From the NCBI GenBank assembly GCA_963827155.1, contig CAWGZV010000002.1, forward strand, positions 434,001 through 498,000: a stretch of 64,000 nucleotides of DNA. Direction: 5' to 3'. Under the pieces are notes generated by a model, which searched no databases, was not told the origin of the DNA, and saw only the letters and a list, made by a program, of their open reading frames with translations. Every line of letters begins with the position of its first letter. Position 1 is the stretch's first letter. The stretch is from UTCFX2 sp963827155 (GTDB lineage: Bacteria; Chloroflexota; Anaerolineae; Anaerolineales; UBA4823). Positions 44,605 through 53,149 of the stretch are shown here, one piece after another. The position numbers and the translations under genes were made by a program.

Positions 44605-45015
44605 ATGACCGATAGAAAAATCCGCGTTTTGGTTGCCAAACCTGGTTTAGATGGTCACGATCGGGGGGCAAAAGTTGTGGCGAGGGCTCTACGGGATGCC
44701 GGCATGGAAGTTATTTACACCGGACTGCGACAAACGCCAGAGATGATTGCCGAAAGCGCATTACAGGAAGATGTCGATGCCGTTGGATTATCTGTCCTCT
44801 CGGGCGCCCATATGGCGCTGGTTCCCCGCGTCATTGATTTGCTCCGAAAAAATGGCCAGGGAAATGTAAAACTTTTCCTTGGCGGGATCATCCCAGACGA
44901 TGACATCTCCAAGTTAAAGGAAATGGGTGTCCAGGGGATTTATGGACCAGGAACCCTCACAGAAAAAATTATTGAGGATATCCGCAGATCCGTTGCAATT
45001 GAAAACAGGACCTGA
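44605..45015 (+). CDS. Methylmalonyl-CoA mutase, B12-binding (small) subunit
   Basis: Binds adenosylcobalamin for the methylmalonyl-CoA/succinyl-CoA rearrangement. The domain begins IRVLVAKPGLDGHDRGAKVVARALRDAG, with the D-x-H-x-x-G ligand, and continues VIYTGLRQTPE, VGLSVLSGAHMALVPRV and FLGGIIPDDDI. It is the C-terminal domain only; the catalytic large subunit is not in this window. ATG 44605 has a GAGGTGG site upstream. The MeaB gene follows after 11 bp, the usual partnership. Confidence 0.93.
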   Translation: MTDRKIRVLVAKPGLDGHDRGAKVVARALRDAGMEVIYTGLRQTPEMIAESALQEDVDAVGLSVLSGAHMALVPRVIDLLRKNGQGNVKLFLGGIIPDDDISKLKEMGVQGIYGPGTLTEKIIEDIRRSVAIENRT

Positions 45016-45026
45016 GCAAAAAAACC

Positions 45027-46073
45027 ATGATTTCCACCCTATCCATCTCGGAAATCCTGGATGGTAATCGCCTCGCACTTGCCAGATTATTGACGCAAAT
45101 CGAGAATCGGGATTTGACAGCCCATCGAATACTAGATGGGCTTTTCCCCTATTCTGGCAGAGCGCACCTAATTGGGGTGACAGGTCCGCCAGGAACTGGA
45201 AAATCGTCGCTCGTAAATCAACTTGCCAAAGCCATCCGAATATCCAGCGATGGAGGGGCTCGGAAGGTCGGCATCATCGCGGTCGACCCTTCGTCACCTT
45301 TCACTGGAGGCGCGATCCTTGGTGACAGGGTAAGGATGCGAGACCTGGCTGGAGATTCTGGGGTGTTTATCCGGTCTATGGCATCTCGAGGATCACTAGG
45401 TGGCCTGGCTGCCACCACTTCGAGCTTTGTCCAGGCTATGGACGCGGCCGGTTTCGAGGTGATTTTCATTGAAACCGTTGGAGCTGGTCAGGCTGAAGTC
45501 GAAATCGCCCGGCTTGCCCATACCACGCTAGTTGTGGAAGCACCAGGATTAGGAGATGATATCCAGGCAATTAAAGCCGGGATTCTTGAAATTGCCGACC
45601 TATTGGTGATTAATAAAGCCGATCATGTTGGAGCGGATGCGGCTGAAAGAGCACTCAGGAGTATGCTGCAACTGGCGCACCCAAGCCCGCATCAATTTTA
45701 CGAGGATTTTGGAAAACCCGGCCATCACGGTGATCTGCAAATGAAATTAAGCTCAGAAAAGGATCCAGCATTCAAAATCGGCGAAGCTGAGTTTTGGCTG
45801 CCACCGATCATCCGAACGATTGCAACGGAAGGCAAAGGCATTCTGGAGCTGTTGGAAGCTATCTCCAATCATTCAATATACTTACACCGGACCGGAGAAT
45901 GGGAGCGAAGGGTGCGGGATCGGCTGAAATCAGAAATTGATGAACTGATCAAAGAAACGCTACTCTTGAACTGGCAAGATCGTGTTTGCCGCGAAGATTA
46001 TCTCCAGGTATTAGATGATTTATACGATCGAAAATTATCGCCTCATGAAGGCGTAGCTAAACTTGTGAAATGA
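45027..46073 (+). CDS. meaB: MeaB/ArgK-type G-protein chaperone
   Basis: GTPase that guards and loads B12 into methylmalonyl-CoA mutase. GTP-binding motifs: P-loop GVTGPPGTGKSSL (about 50-62), DPSSPFTGGAILGDRVRM, EVIFIETVGAGQAEVEIA (G3-like) and LLVINKADHVGAD (NKxD). A long helical C-terminus (about 285-345) supports dimer formation. Length is 348 aa, normal. Next to the mutase B12 subunit. Intact. Confidence 0.94.
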   Translation: MISTLSISEILDGNRLALARLLTQIENRDLTAHRILDGLFPYSGRAHLIGVTGPPGTGKSSLVNQLAKAIRISSDGGARKVGIIAVDPSSPFTGGAILGDRVRMRDLAGDSGVFIRSMASRGSLGGLAATTSSFVQAMDAAGFEVIFIETVGAGQAEVEIARLAHTTLVVEAPGLGDDIQAIKAGILEIADLLVINKADHVGADAAERALRSMLQLAHPSPHQFYEDFGKPGHHGDLQMKLSSEKDPAFKIGEAEFWLPPIIRTIATEGKGILELLEAISNHSIYLHRTGEWERRVRDRLKSEIDELIKETLLLNWQDRVCREDYLQVLDDLYDRKLSPHEGVAKLVK

Positions 46074-46091
46074 CATAACCGAGGGAATGCT

Positions 46092-46634
46092 GTGATATAC
46101 GGAAAACGTATCCAACTCAGAGCGATCGAAAAAGACGATCTTAAAGATTTCACAATCTGGTTGAACGATCCAGAGGTCATTAAAGGACTACTGCTCTATG
46201 CCCCGCTTTCGGTGGCTGAGGAGGAATCATGGTATGAGGATATGCTGAAGCGACCGAATGACGAGCACCCTCTGATCATCGAAGTATTAGAAGGCGATGC
46301 GTGGGTTTCTTTAGGCAACTGCGGCCTCCATAACATTGACTGGCGTTGCCGTTCTGCGGAAATTGGGATTTTTATCGGAAATAAGCCATATTGGAATCGC
46401 GGTTTTGGGACCGAGGCAATGAAGCTCATGGTGGATTATGGATTCATGACCCTTAATCTCAACCGCATCATGCTCGATGTGTATGAAACCAATCTGCGGG
46501 CGATTCGATCTTATGAAAAAGCGGGATTTGTTCATGAAGGGCGAAAACGCCAGGCTATGGTTCAGGATGGAAAATATATCGACGTTTTGATCATGAGCGT
46601 TCTCCGCAAGGATTGGGCAGCGAAGGATGCCTGA
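46092..46634 (+). CDS. GNAT-family N-acetyltransferase (RimJ/RimL-like)
   Basis: 180 residues. The family pattern is clear: IQLRAIEKDDLKDFTIWLNDPEVI, IGIFIGNKPYWNRGFGTEAMKLMVDYGF (acetyl-CoA loop), NRIMLDVYETNLRAIRSYEKAGFVHEG. It starts at GTG 46092 after GAGGG. It may acetylate a protein N-terminus or a small amine; the substrate is unknown. It overlaps mutM by 8 bp. Confidence 0.9.
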   Translation: MIYGKRIQLRAIEKDDLKDFTIWLNDPEVIKGLLLYAPLSVAEEESWYEDMLKRPNDEHPLIIEVLEGDAWVSLGNCGLHNIDWRCRSAEIGIFIGNKPYWNRGFGTEAMKLMVDYGFMTLNLNRIMLDVYETNLRAIRSYEKAGFVHEGRKRQAMVQDGKYIDVLIMSVLRKDWAAKDA

Positions 46635-47446
46635 ATTACCCGAAGTCGAGACGATCCGGCAGATGCTGCGCAAAGGGGATAAGGAAACCTCTGGTCTAAT
46701 CGAGACGGAATTTTCGAAAGTTGAAGTTTTGTGGGAAAAGACCGTAGCAACTCCAACGATTGAAAAATTCTATCAAGATCTGCCAGGACAGCGGATTGAA
46801 GAGATTGGAAGGAGAGGAAAATTTCTTACTTTTCAATCTTTCTACTTCCACAATGCTGATCCACCTGCGGATGAGCGGAGACCTTGTTATTGAGGGAGCA
46901 GATGCTCCTTTCCAGAAACATGCCCGCGTGCTTTTTTTCTTTCGGGATGAACGGAGATTATCCTTTATCGATCCTCGAAAATTCGGCAGAGTCTGGCTGG
47001 TAGATGACCCGCAGACGATTTTAGGGAAACTTGGGCCGGAATCGTTGGATTCGAAATTCTCGGTGGATGAGCTTTACCAAAAACTGCTCACTAAACGCAG
47101 ACAGTTGAAACAGTTGATGCTTGACCAGACCTTCATCGCTGGGCTGGGAAACATTTACACCGATGAGATCCTCAACCTGGCTCGCCTGCATCCAGCCAGA
47201 ATTTCGAGCTCGCTCTCTTGGGAGGAAACAAATCGAATGGTTGAGGCGATGCAGACGATCCTATCGGAAGGAATCCTACGGAATGGATCCAGCATCGACT
47301 GGGTTTATCGAGGAGGAGAGTTTCAAAATCAATTTCGGGCATATCAACGTCGGGACCAACCGTGTAAGAACTGCGGGACGCTCATCCAACGGATGGTTAT
47401 TGGGCAGCGCAGCACATACTACTGTCCGTTTTGTCAGGTCATTTAA
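46627..47446 (+). CDS. mutM: Formamidopyrimidine-DNA glycosylase, one frameshift
   Basis: Removes oxidised purines (8-oxoguanine) from DNA. The N-terminal catalytic Pro-Glu is present (MPELPEVETIRQML). A one-base insertion in a T run near 46823 separates EIGRRGKF from LLFNLSTSTMLIHLRMSGDL; removing one T joins them. The middle holds FIDPRKFGRVWLVD, the helix-two-turn-helix FIAGLGNIYTDEILNLARLHP and the C-terminal zinc finger (CKNCGTLIQRMV...TYYCPFCQ). Joined length is about 272 aa, as expected. The intact zinc finger and active site suggest a functional gene with a sequence error. Confidence 0.9.
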
Positions 47447-47476
47447 TCGGGAAATCTTATATAATTTGAGAAAAAT

Positions 47477-48298
47477 ATGGATCTAGAATTATTAACCACT
47501 CTGATACCGATCGTGGCAATAGGTCTCATTGGCCTTTTGGTTGGTGGGATCATCGGCGGGCTGATCGCAGGAAGCATGCGCAATTCCAACCCGAAGAATG
47601 GGAGGACGCCTGGAAAGAATTTTGCCCAGATTCTCCGGATATGGCGAGACCGCCACAACGGAAAAATTCTGGTTGAAATGGACGGTGAATATTTCCCAAG
47701 TATTGAAAAACTTAGCAGGCGACAAAAAACAGCGTTCCTTCAGGATATTGACGAACTGCAGTTGTGGACTGGCGCTGAGGCTATTTCAAACCGAATTCAA
47801 TCCGTGCCGACCGCTCCTGCGACTATAGTGCAATCGACCGAAATCCTTTCAGATCAACCAACTGATCATTTGGCGGTCAAACTCCCTGATGAACCACTCA
47901 CCACACCTGGCGAACAATACCAAGAAGGGCTTTCCGCAAACCAAGCTCCATCACAAGCATTTACAACAGTCTCAGTCGGTGCTGCTATTCAAACTTCAAA
48001 CGTGACACCACCCAGCCTGGAAATGAGTGATATTTTCATCCGTGCGATCGTCCCTGAAATTATGAGTAAAGAAAAGGAAACGCCCAAAAGCATTGCGGCA
48101 CAGGTGGACGAGATCCTCCAGGAAAAGCTCCTACAATCTGGGCTTCACAACAGAGCGATTCGCTTGATGGAGATCCCTGAAAAAGGATTGGTTTTCATGG
48201 TGGATGGGAAAGCCTATGATGGTGTAAGTGATATCCCCGATGAGCCAGTACGCGAACTAATCCGTGAGTGCGTGGCTGAATGGGAAAAGAGAGGGTAG
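47477..48298 (+). CDS. Membrane-anchored hypothetical protein
   Basis: I do not recognise this protein. It has an N-terminal glycine-rich membrane helix (about 7-34, VAIGLIGLLVGGIIGGLIAG), a globular segment with IWRDRHNGKILVEMDGEYF and a helical part, a Pro/Thr/Ser-rich linker (about 100-180) and a helical C-terminal domain (about 185-273, DIFIRAIVPEIMSKEKE...VDEILQEKLLQSGLHNRAIRLMEIPEKGLVFMVDG). The last part is basic-acidic mixed with a GLVFMVDGKAYDGV hairpin. It is convergent with secA (18 bp apart). A cell-envelope structural role is possible but unproven. Confidence 0.7.
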   Translation: MDLELLTTLIPIVAIGLIGLLVGGIIGGLIAGSMRNSNPKNGRTPGKNFAQILRIWRDRHNGKILVEMDGEYFPSIEKLSRRQKTAFLQDIDELQLWTGAEAISNRIQSVPTAPATIVQSTEILSDQPTDHLAVKLPDEPLTTPGEQYQEGLSANQAPSQAFTTVSVGAAIQTSNVTPPSLEMSDIFIRAIVPEIMSKEKETPKSIAAQVDEILQEKLLQSGLHNRAIRLMEIPEKGLVFMVDGKAYDGVSDIPDEPVRELIRECVAEWEKRG

Positions 48299-48316
48299 AG
48301 GAAAACGATAATAAAA

Positions 48317-51300
48317 TTAATGTCGTCTCCGTCTTCTTTTCTTTCCACCAGCCTCATTACTTGGGACTGCTTTTTCTAGAGCAGGCTCAATGCTCGTATC
48401 AAGCTGCTCGACCTCTGTGGCTTCACGATCCTCTGCAGAAATGGTTTCAGGTGCAGATTCAGCCTCAAGCGCCTTTTGGGTTTGAAACCGACTGGCATCG
48501 CGAGGTTGGTATGTAAACATCCGTGATATGACGCCCAGGCGGATGTTGCTTTGCAAATCCTGGAATAACTCCGAAGCTCGAGATTTATATTGAACTAACG
48601 GGTCTCGCTGAGCATATGCCTCCAGTCCGATCGAAACCCTGAGCGCTTCCATTTGGGTCAGGTAATCCACCCATAATTCCGTTATCACCCCCAGCAGGAG
48701 CTGCCGGTAAATATTCGAGATCACCCGTTTTCCTAATAATTCAGTCAATTCTTTCTGGATATCGTCATCGAGGCTGCTTAAGGTCAGATTTATCGCAGGC
48801 GATAAATCGGGGGCATCCAATATCTCCATCAGCTCTGATAAGATCTCGTCGTCAAGATCGGCTAATGAATTATTTGCAAGCCGGTTGAACTCAAGCTTCC
48901 CCCAGGTCATATAGATCATTCGCTGGGCATCTTCAAGATGTTCCAGAACGATTTCAGAGATTTCCTCTGGCTTAATATCTTCAAGAGCACGAGCCGCATG
49001 AAAAACATAAGTCAAGCGATTGGTGCGCTGAACGACCCGTCGGTGGGTTCTGCGGTCGAATCCAGCTCTGGACCCCTGGGGAATCTGAAGAAGGAGCCAG
49101 TAAAGCTCATGCTCGGAGTAAGGCGGAGAAAGGCGGTTCAGCAGATTTTCCAGATCCCTGGTGATTTGCCCATTTTCTCCAACCAGCTTATCGATCCGGA
49201 CCTGGACGGCCGCCTGCACAGCGTCCAGGATTTCTTGAGTCATTGCGCCCCAGTATTGTGGATCTAATTGAGTTGGGGAGAGATCGAGAGATTCGCCAAT
49301 CCGCATTTCAATTGTCCCAAGCAAACGAGCAACGGTCTGAAGGCGAATATTTTGGACTACCTGATCTCGAATGACTGGGGATATCTGATTGGGAGAGCTG
49401 ACGAGCGCTCGCTGCTGATCGCCAGAAAGCTTAAGAGGCATCCTAGCAACATTGGAGAGCTCTGCTGCCATTTCGACTGGTTTTTTGGACTCTCCGAATT
49501 CATCGCCTAACTCGATACCTTCAAAAAAGGTATCGAGGCTTTCTTCGCGTTCGCGAATTTGAGCCTCCATTTTCACAAGGTGCTGTTCGATCAATAATTC
49601 TACAGCCTGGAGGTTGTGTTCTGCTTCTGCTTCGAGAGATTCTTTTGCAACCAGGAGGATATTCTGCCGGATGTCGTGAACGGCTGGCTTCTCGGGTAAT
49701 TTTTCTTTGATCTCATCCACCAGGATTTTTAATGTGAGGGAGGGGAATATCTTACCTTCCAGGGATATACTAGGCTGAACCTGCTCGAGCCAGGCGAGCA
49801 GCTTCCAAGGTCCTCCTTCATCTTTTAGCGCTTCAGGTACCCTGCGAACTAATTCAGTACGCAGCATCGAAGAGACATCTTCGGTCATATCTGGCTTGGA
49901 GAAGACGCGGTTACGCTCCGCATAAATCCGAGCGCGCTGAGCATTGAGGACATCATCATATTCCAGTAAGTGTTTTCGGACGTCAAAGTTCGCGCCTTCG
50001 ACCCGGGTTTGCGATTGTTCAATCAATCTGCTAACCAGACCCATTTCGAGTGGGAGGGCGTCATCAATTTTTAATCGCTGCATCATTGAATCAGCCTGCT
50101 GACCACCGAAGAGGCGCATAAGGTCATCTTCCATTGAAAGAAAAAACCTCGAAGAGCCTGGATCCCCTTGACGAGCTGCGCGACCGCGAAGCTGGTTATC
50201 AATTCGCCTGGCTTCATGGCGTTCTGAGCCAATCACATGAAGACCGCCGAGTTGTCTAACCTGTTCCATCTCATCCAAGTAATTCAGGAAATATTGGATT
50301 TCAGCTCCGTAAATCCCGAACTCAGATGGATCCATTTTCAACAGGGCTTCTCTTCGCTCGAAATGGGTCATCTCATACGGTTTTGAGTATCCCGCACGGC
50401 TTAAGATGCGATTGACGGATACCATAATTTCTTCAGCCATATCGCCGCCAAGCTTAATATCGACGCCGCGCCCAGCCATGTTTGTGGCGATTGTGACCGC
50501 ACCGAATGCACCTGCGGTCGCAATGATCTGGCTTTCTTCTGTGTGCTTGCGAGCGTTCAAGACCTGGTGAGGAATTCCAGCCTGCAATGACGATAACAGG
50601 CGATCGCCAGAAGTTGGCGGAAGTGATAATATGCGGAGCAAACGGTCAATATTCGAGCTGTCATCGGGGATGAATGGAATTTCAAGCTCACGCGCCAGCT
50701 TCCTCATCTGGGCGAGGTCTAACTCTTCGAGAGGAATATTAAGGAAGGCCAAAGATGGAATCTGACGACCATCTTCTTGAAAATTATTATGTTCTACCCA
50801 GGTTTCGCGGAGCAAGATCACTTGAGCCAGACGTTTCAACGGTTCGGACCGAAGACGATTTGACAAACGCTCGGAATTTTCGACTGATGTAGTACCCACC
50901 AATATCGGCCGACCCAGAACATGGTTCGTGAGGATTTCTTTGCTCAACGCGCGAAGCTTAGCCTCTACTGAGCGGAAGACCACATCTGGATAATCTTTTC
51001 GACGCCAAAATATCGGGATTTTTGCTGGGTCTGTTTGAAGGGTGTAATAATTATAACGATAACCCTGGTCGTCTTTTCCTTCAAGCTCAACGAGCTCGGT
51101 TTCAGGCTGGAGCGCCTGATACTCGAGATTGGTAGGTATTGCGACAACACCGAGCTTATAGATCTTGTCAAATTCCTCCGACTCGGTCAATGCTGTTCCG
51201 CTCATGCCAGCCAGCTTTTGATACATCCTGAAGTAATTTTGGATCGTGATGGTTGCGTAGGTGACGGATTCGCTCTGAACTTTAACGCCTTCCTTGGCTT

Positions 51301-52456
51301 CCACAGCTTGATGGAGACCATCCGACCACCGCCGACCAGGCATCATGCGCCCCGTGAATTCATCGATGATGATAATCTTTCCTGCCTGGACAAGATAATC
51401 TTTATTTCGACGGAACAAGAATTGGGCGCGCAACGCCTGCTCCAAGTACCCGATGATGCGTTCCTGTTCAGGGGTAACATCTTCTGGCCTTTCAGGATCA
51501 CGCAAGGGCATCCCGAGCAGCTCTTCGACGTGAGCATCGCCAAGCTCTGTCAGCGTAACTGTCCGATCCTTCTCTTCGACTTCGTAGTCGTCTGGATTCA
51601 GCGATTTGGCGACTTGCGCAAGACGGATGTACCATTCACCTTCATCTTGAGCAGGTCCCGAGATAATCAATGGCGTCCGCGCTTCGTCTATCAAAACATT
51701 ATCAACTTCGTCGATGATGGCGAAGTAATGACCTCTCTGAACACGATCAGAAAGGTTCATGGTCATATTATCCCGTAGATAGTCGAAGCCGAATTCGCTG
51801 TTCGTACCGTATGTGATATCCGCCAGATAGGCTTCATTACGGGACACCATACGAAGCTGGTTTTGGTCCTCATGCGGAGATTCACGTTCCAGGTCAATCA
51901 TGAATGCTTTTTTCCCGTTTTCTGTCCGGGCAGCAATTTGGAGAACACCGATTGAGAGCCCCAACAAATTGTAGATTGGCGCCATCCAGCGAGCATCACG
52001 TCGGGCGAGGTAATCGTTAACGGTAATTAGATGAATACCTTTGCCTAGCAGAGCATTAAGATAAATTGGAAGTGTTGCAACAAGGGTTTTTCCCTCGCCG
52101 GTGCGCATTTCGGCGATCTTTCCCTGATGGAGGACGATTCCACCAACAATCTGGACATCATAATGCCGCAATCCGAGCGTGCGTTTGCTGGCTTCTCGGA
52201 CGAGGGCAAATGCATTCGGTAGGATTTCTGCAAGAGCTTCTTGTTCGGCTGCTTTTAATTCTTCTGCATCAGTGATTCCGCTCCGGGCGAGGTCGATAGA
52301 GGCACGGAACTCTTCAGTTTTTTCGCGCAAACCCTCATCGCTAAGGGATTCATATTCTTTCTCTAAGGCATTTACTTCATTGACTGCGTCTGCCAGTTTA
52401 TCAATTTCGCGCCGGTTAGGGTCACCCCCAACTAAACGAATGAATTTTTTCAGCAT
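48317..52456 (-). CDS. secA: SecA, preprotein translocase ATPase, exceptionally long
   Basis: Drives export of proteins through SecYEG. 1379 residues against about 840-900 in E. coli or Bacillus. Motifs are intact: Walker A AEMRTGEGKT near 115, DEVDNVLIDEARTPLIISG (Walker B), ATNMAGRGVDIKLGG, and the last scaffold segment ITELWVDYLTQMEALRVSIGLEAYAQRDPLVQYKSRASELF near 1258-1300. Two regions add length: one of about 90 residues in NBD2 (from VILLRETWVEHNNFQ to LLRILSLPP) and one of about 300 extra residues (within about 852-1252) in the helical wing/scaffold. The C-terminus is Arg-rich (KKRRRRRH) instead of the usual SecB/zinc-binding tail. Monocistronic; divergent from the LysW-like gene. Confidence 0.94.
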   Translation of the reverse strand: MLKKFIRLVGGDPNRREIDKLADAVNEVNALEKEYESLSDEGLREKTEEFRASIDLARSGITDAEELKAAEQEALAEILPNAFALVREASKRTLGLRHYDVQIVGGIVLHQGKIAEMRTGEGKTLVATLPIYLNALLGKGIHLITVNDYLARRDARWMAPIYNLLGLSIGVLQIAARTENGKKAFMIDLERESPHEDQNQLRMVSRNEAYLADITYGTNSEFGFDYLRDNMTMNLSDRVQRGHYFAIIDEVDNVLIDEARTPLIISGPAQDEGEWYIRLAQVAKSLNPDDYEVEEKDRTVTLTELGDAHVEELLGMPLRDPERPEDVTPEQERIIGYLEQALRAQFLFRRNKDYLVQAGKIIIIDEFTGRMMPGRRWSDGLHQAVEAKEGVKVQSESVTYATITIQNYFRMYQKLAGMSGTALTESEEFDKIYKLGVVAIPTNLEYQALQPETELVELEGKDDQGYRYNYYTLQTDPAKIPIFWRRKDYPDVVFRSVEAKLRALSKEILTNHVLGRPILVGTTSVENSERLSNRLRSEPLKRLAQVILLRETWVEHNNFQEDGRQIPSLAFLNIPLEELDLAQMRKLARELEIPFIPDDSSNIDRLLRILSLPPTSGDRLLSSLQAGIPHQVLNARKHTEESQIIATAGAFGAVTIATNMAGRGVDIKLGGDMAEEIMVSVNRILSRAGYSKPYEMTHFERREALLKMDPSEFGIYGAEIQYFLNYLDEMEQVRQLGGLHVIGSERHEARRIDNQLRGRAARQGDPGSSRFFLSMEDDLMRLFGGQQADSMMQRLKIDDALPLEMGLVSRLIEQSQTRVEGANFDVRKHLLEYDDVLNAQRARIYAERNRVFSKPDMTEDVSSMLRTELVRRVPEALKDEGGPWKLLAWLEQVQPSISLEGKIFPSLTLKILVDEIKEKLPEKPAVHDIRQNILLVAKESLEAEAEHNLQAVELLIEQHLVKMEAQIREREESLDTFFEGIELGDEFGESKKPVEMAAELSNVARMPLKLSGDQQRALVSSPNQISPVIRDQVVQNIRLQTVARLLGTIEMRIGESLDLSPTQLDPQYWGAMTQEILDAVQAAVQVRIDKLVGENGQITRDLENLLNRLSPPYSEHELYWLLLQIPQGSRAGFDRRTHRRVVQRTNRLTYVFHAARALEDIKPEEISEIVLEHLEDAQRMIYMTWGKLEFNRLANNSLADLDDEILSELMEILDAPDLSPAINLTLSSLDDDIQKELTELLGKRVISNIYRQLLLGVITELWVDYLTQMEALRVSIGLEAYAQRDPLVQYKSRASELFQDLQSNIRLGVISRMFTYQPRDASRFQTQKALEAESAPETISAEDREATEVEQLDTSIEPALEKAVPSNEAGGKKRRRRRH

Positions 52457-52564
52457 TTTTCATTTCCTCTAAGTGGCGGATTATAGCACGAAGCGAATTA
52501 TAAGGAATATGCCAGATTAATTTTTCCTGGGATTTAAATTAGACTTATCAAATTTCAATCCTGG

Positions 52565-52570
52565 TATAAT
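52565..52570 (+). promoter_or_regulatory. Extended -10 promoter of the LysW-like gene
   Basis: TGGTATAAT, extended -10 form, 45 bp upstream of the ATG 52615. The -35 is weak, as is usual for extended -10 promoters. Confidence 0.5.
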
Positions 52571-52614
52571 TTCCCGCGTCCTATAACAGTATGGAACAAG
52601 GCGAGATGATTTGA

Positions 52615-52963
52615 ATGTATTCCGCACGATGTCCAGTTTGTGATGATTTAATCTCTCCGGGTGTGGCTGTAAAACAAAATCAGGTGATCATCTGTCCCAC
52701 CTGTCTTGCAAACCTGCAGGTCGTCTCCGTTTCACCATTGGAATTTGAGGAAGCGCACCGGACCGACGGGAGCAAGCATTATGCTGGATCTCGGGGATTC
52801 TAAAAAAGGTAAGAATGGGGGGAAGGGAACGCAGCCTAGTGCGTCTATATGGGGGCTTGAAGAGCCTGGCGATGATGATTATGCTGATTTCGATGATTAT
52901 ACGATTGAACACAGACTTCGCCACAAAACTGGACGTCCAAAACCTGCAAAAGGTCAAATTTAA
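52615..52963 (+). CDS. LysW-like zinc-ribbon protein, probably frameshifted
   Basis: The first frame (52615-52803) begins YSARCPVCDDLISPGVAVKQNQVIICPTCLANLQVVSVSPLEFE. The CxxC...CxxC ribbon and the DPLxLE-like segment resemble the N-terminal part of LysW, the carrier protein of lysine/arginine synthesis. LysW ends with EDWGE, which is absent here. A second frame (ATG 52781) gives a 60-residue acidic-basic protein (LGDSKKGKNGGKG, WGLEEPGDDDYADFDDYTIEHRLRHK). The overlap lies around a run of six A, so the two are probably one gene with a one-base indel. The function is unclear; a ribbon adaptor protein is plausible. Confidence 0.55.
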
Positions 52964-53082
52964 TAACTTCGCTACAAAAGCGAATTGAAACGGTCATCTT
53001 ACTGAGGCTACGTGACTTAATCTACAATGATATTTTAAGGCTGGTCTTCGAAGTTTTAAACTAATAATCTGCACATGCGTGC

Positions 53083-53088
53083 TATAAT
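53083..53088 (+). promoter_or_regulatory. Extended -10 promoter of dnaE
   Basis: TGCTATAAT about 60 bp before the ATG of dnaE. Extended -10 form with a weak -35. Confidence 0.5.
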
Positions 53089-53149
53089 TTTTACGGGTTT
53101 GATGATCGAAGATCGTAGTTTATGATCGTAATTCAGCAGAATTTATTCT

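Noticed and set aside
51035..51778. 247-codon plus-strand open frame inside secA
   Set aside because: It is the antisense shadow of the intact SecA ATPase domain.
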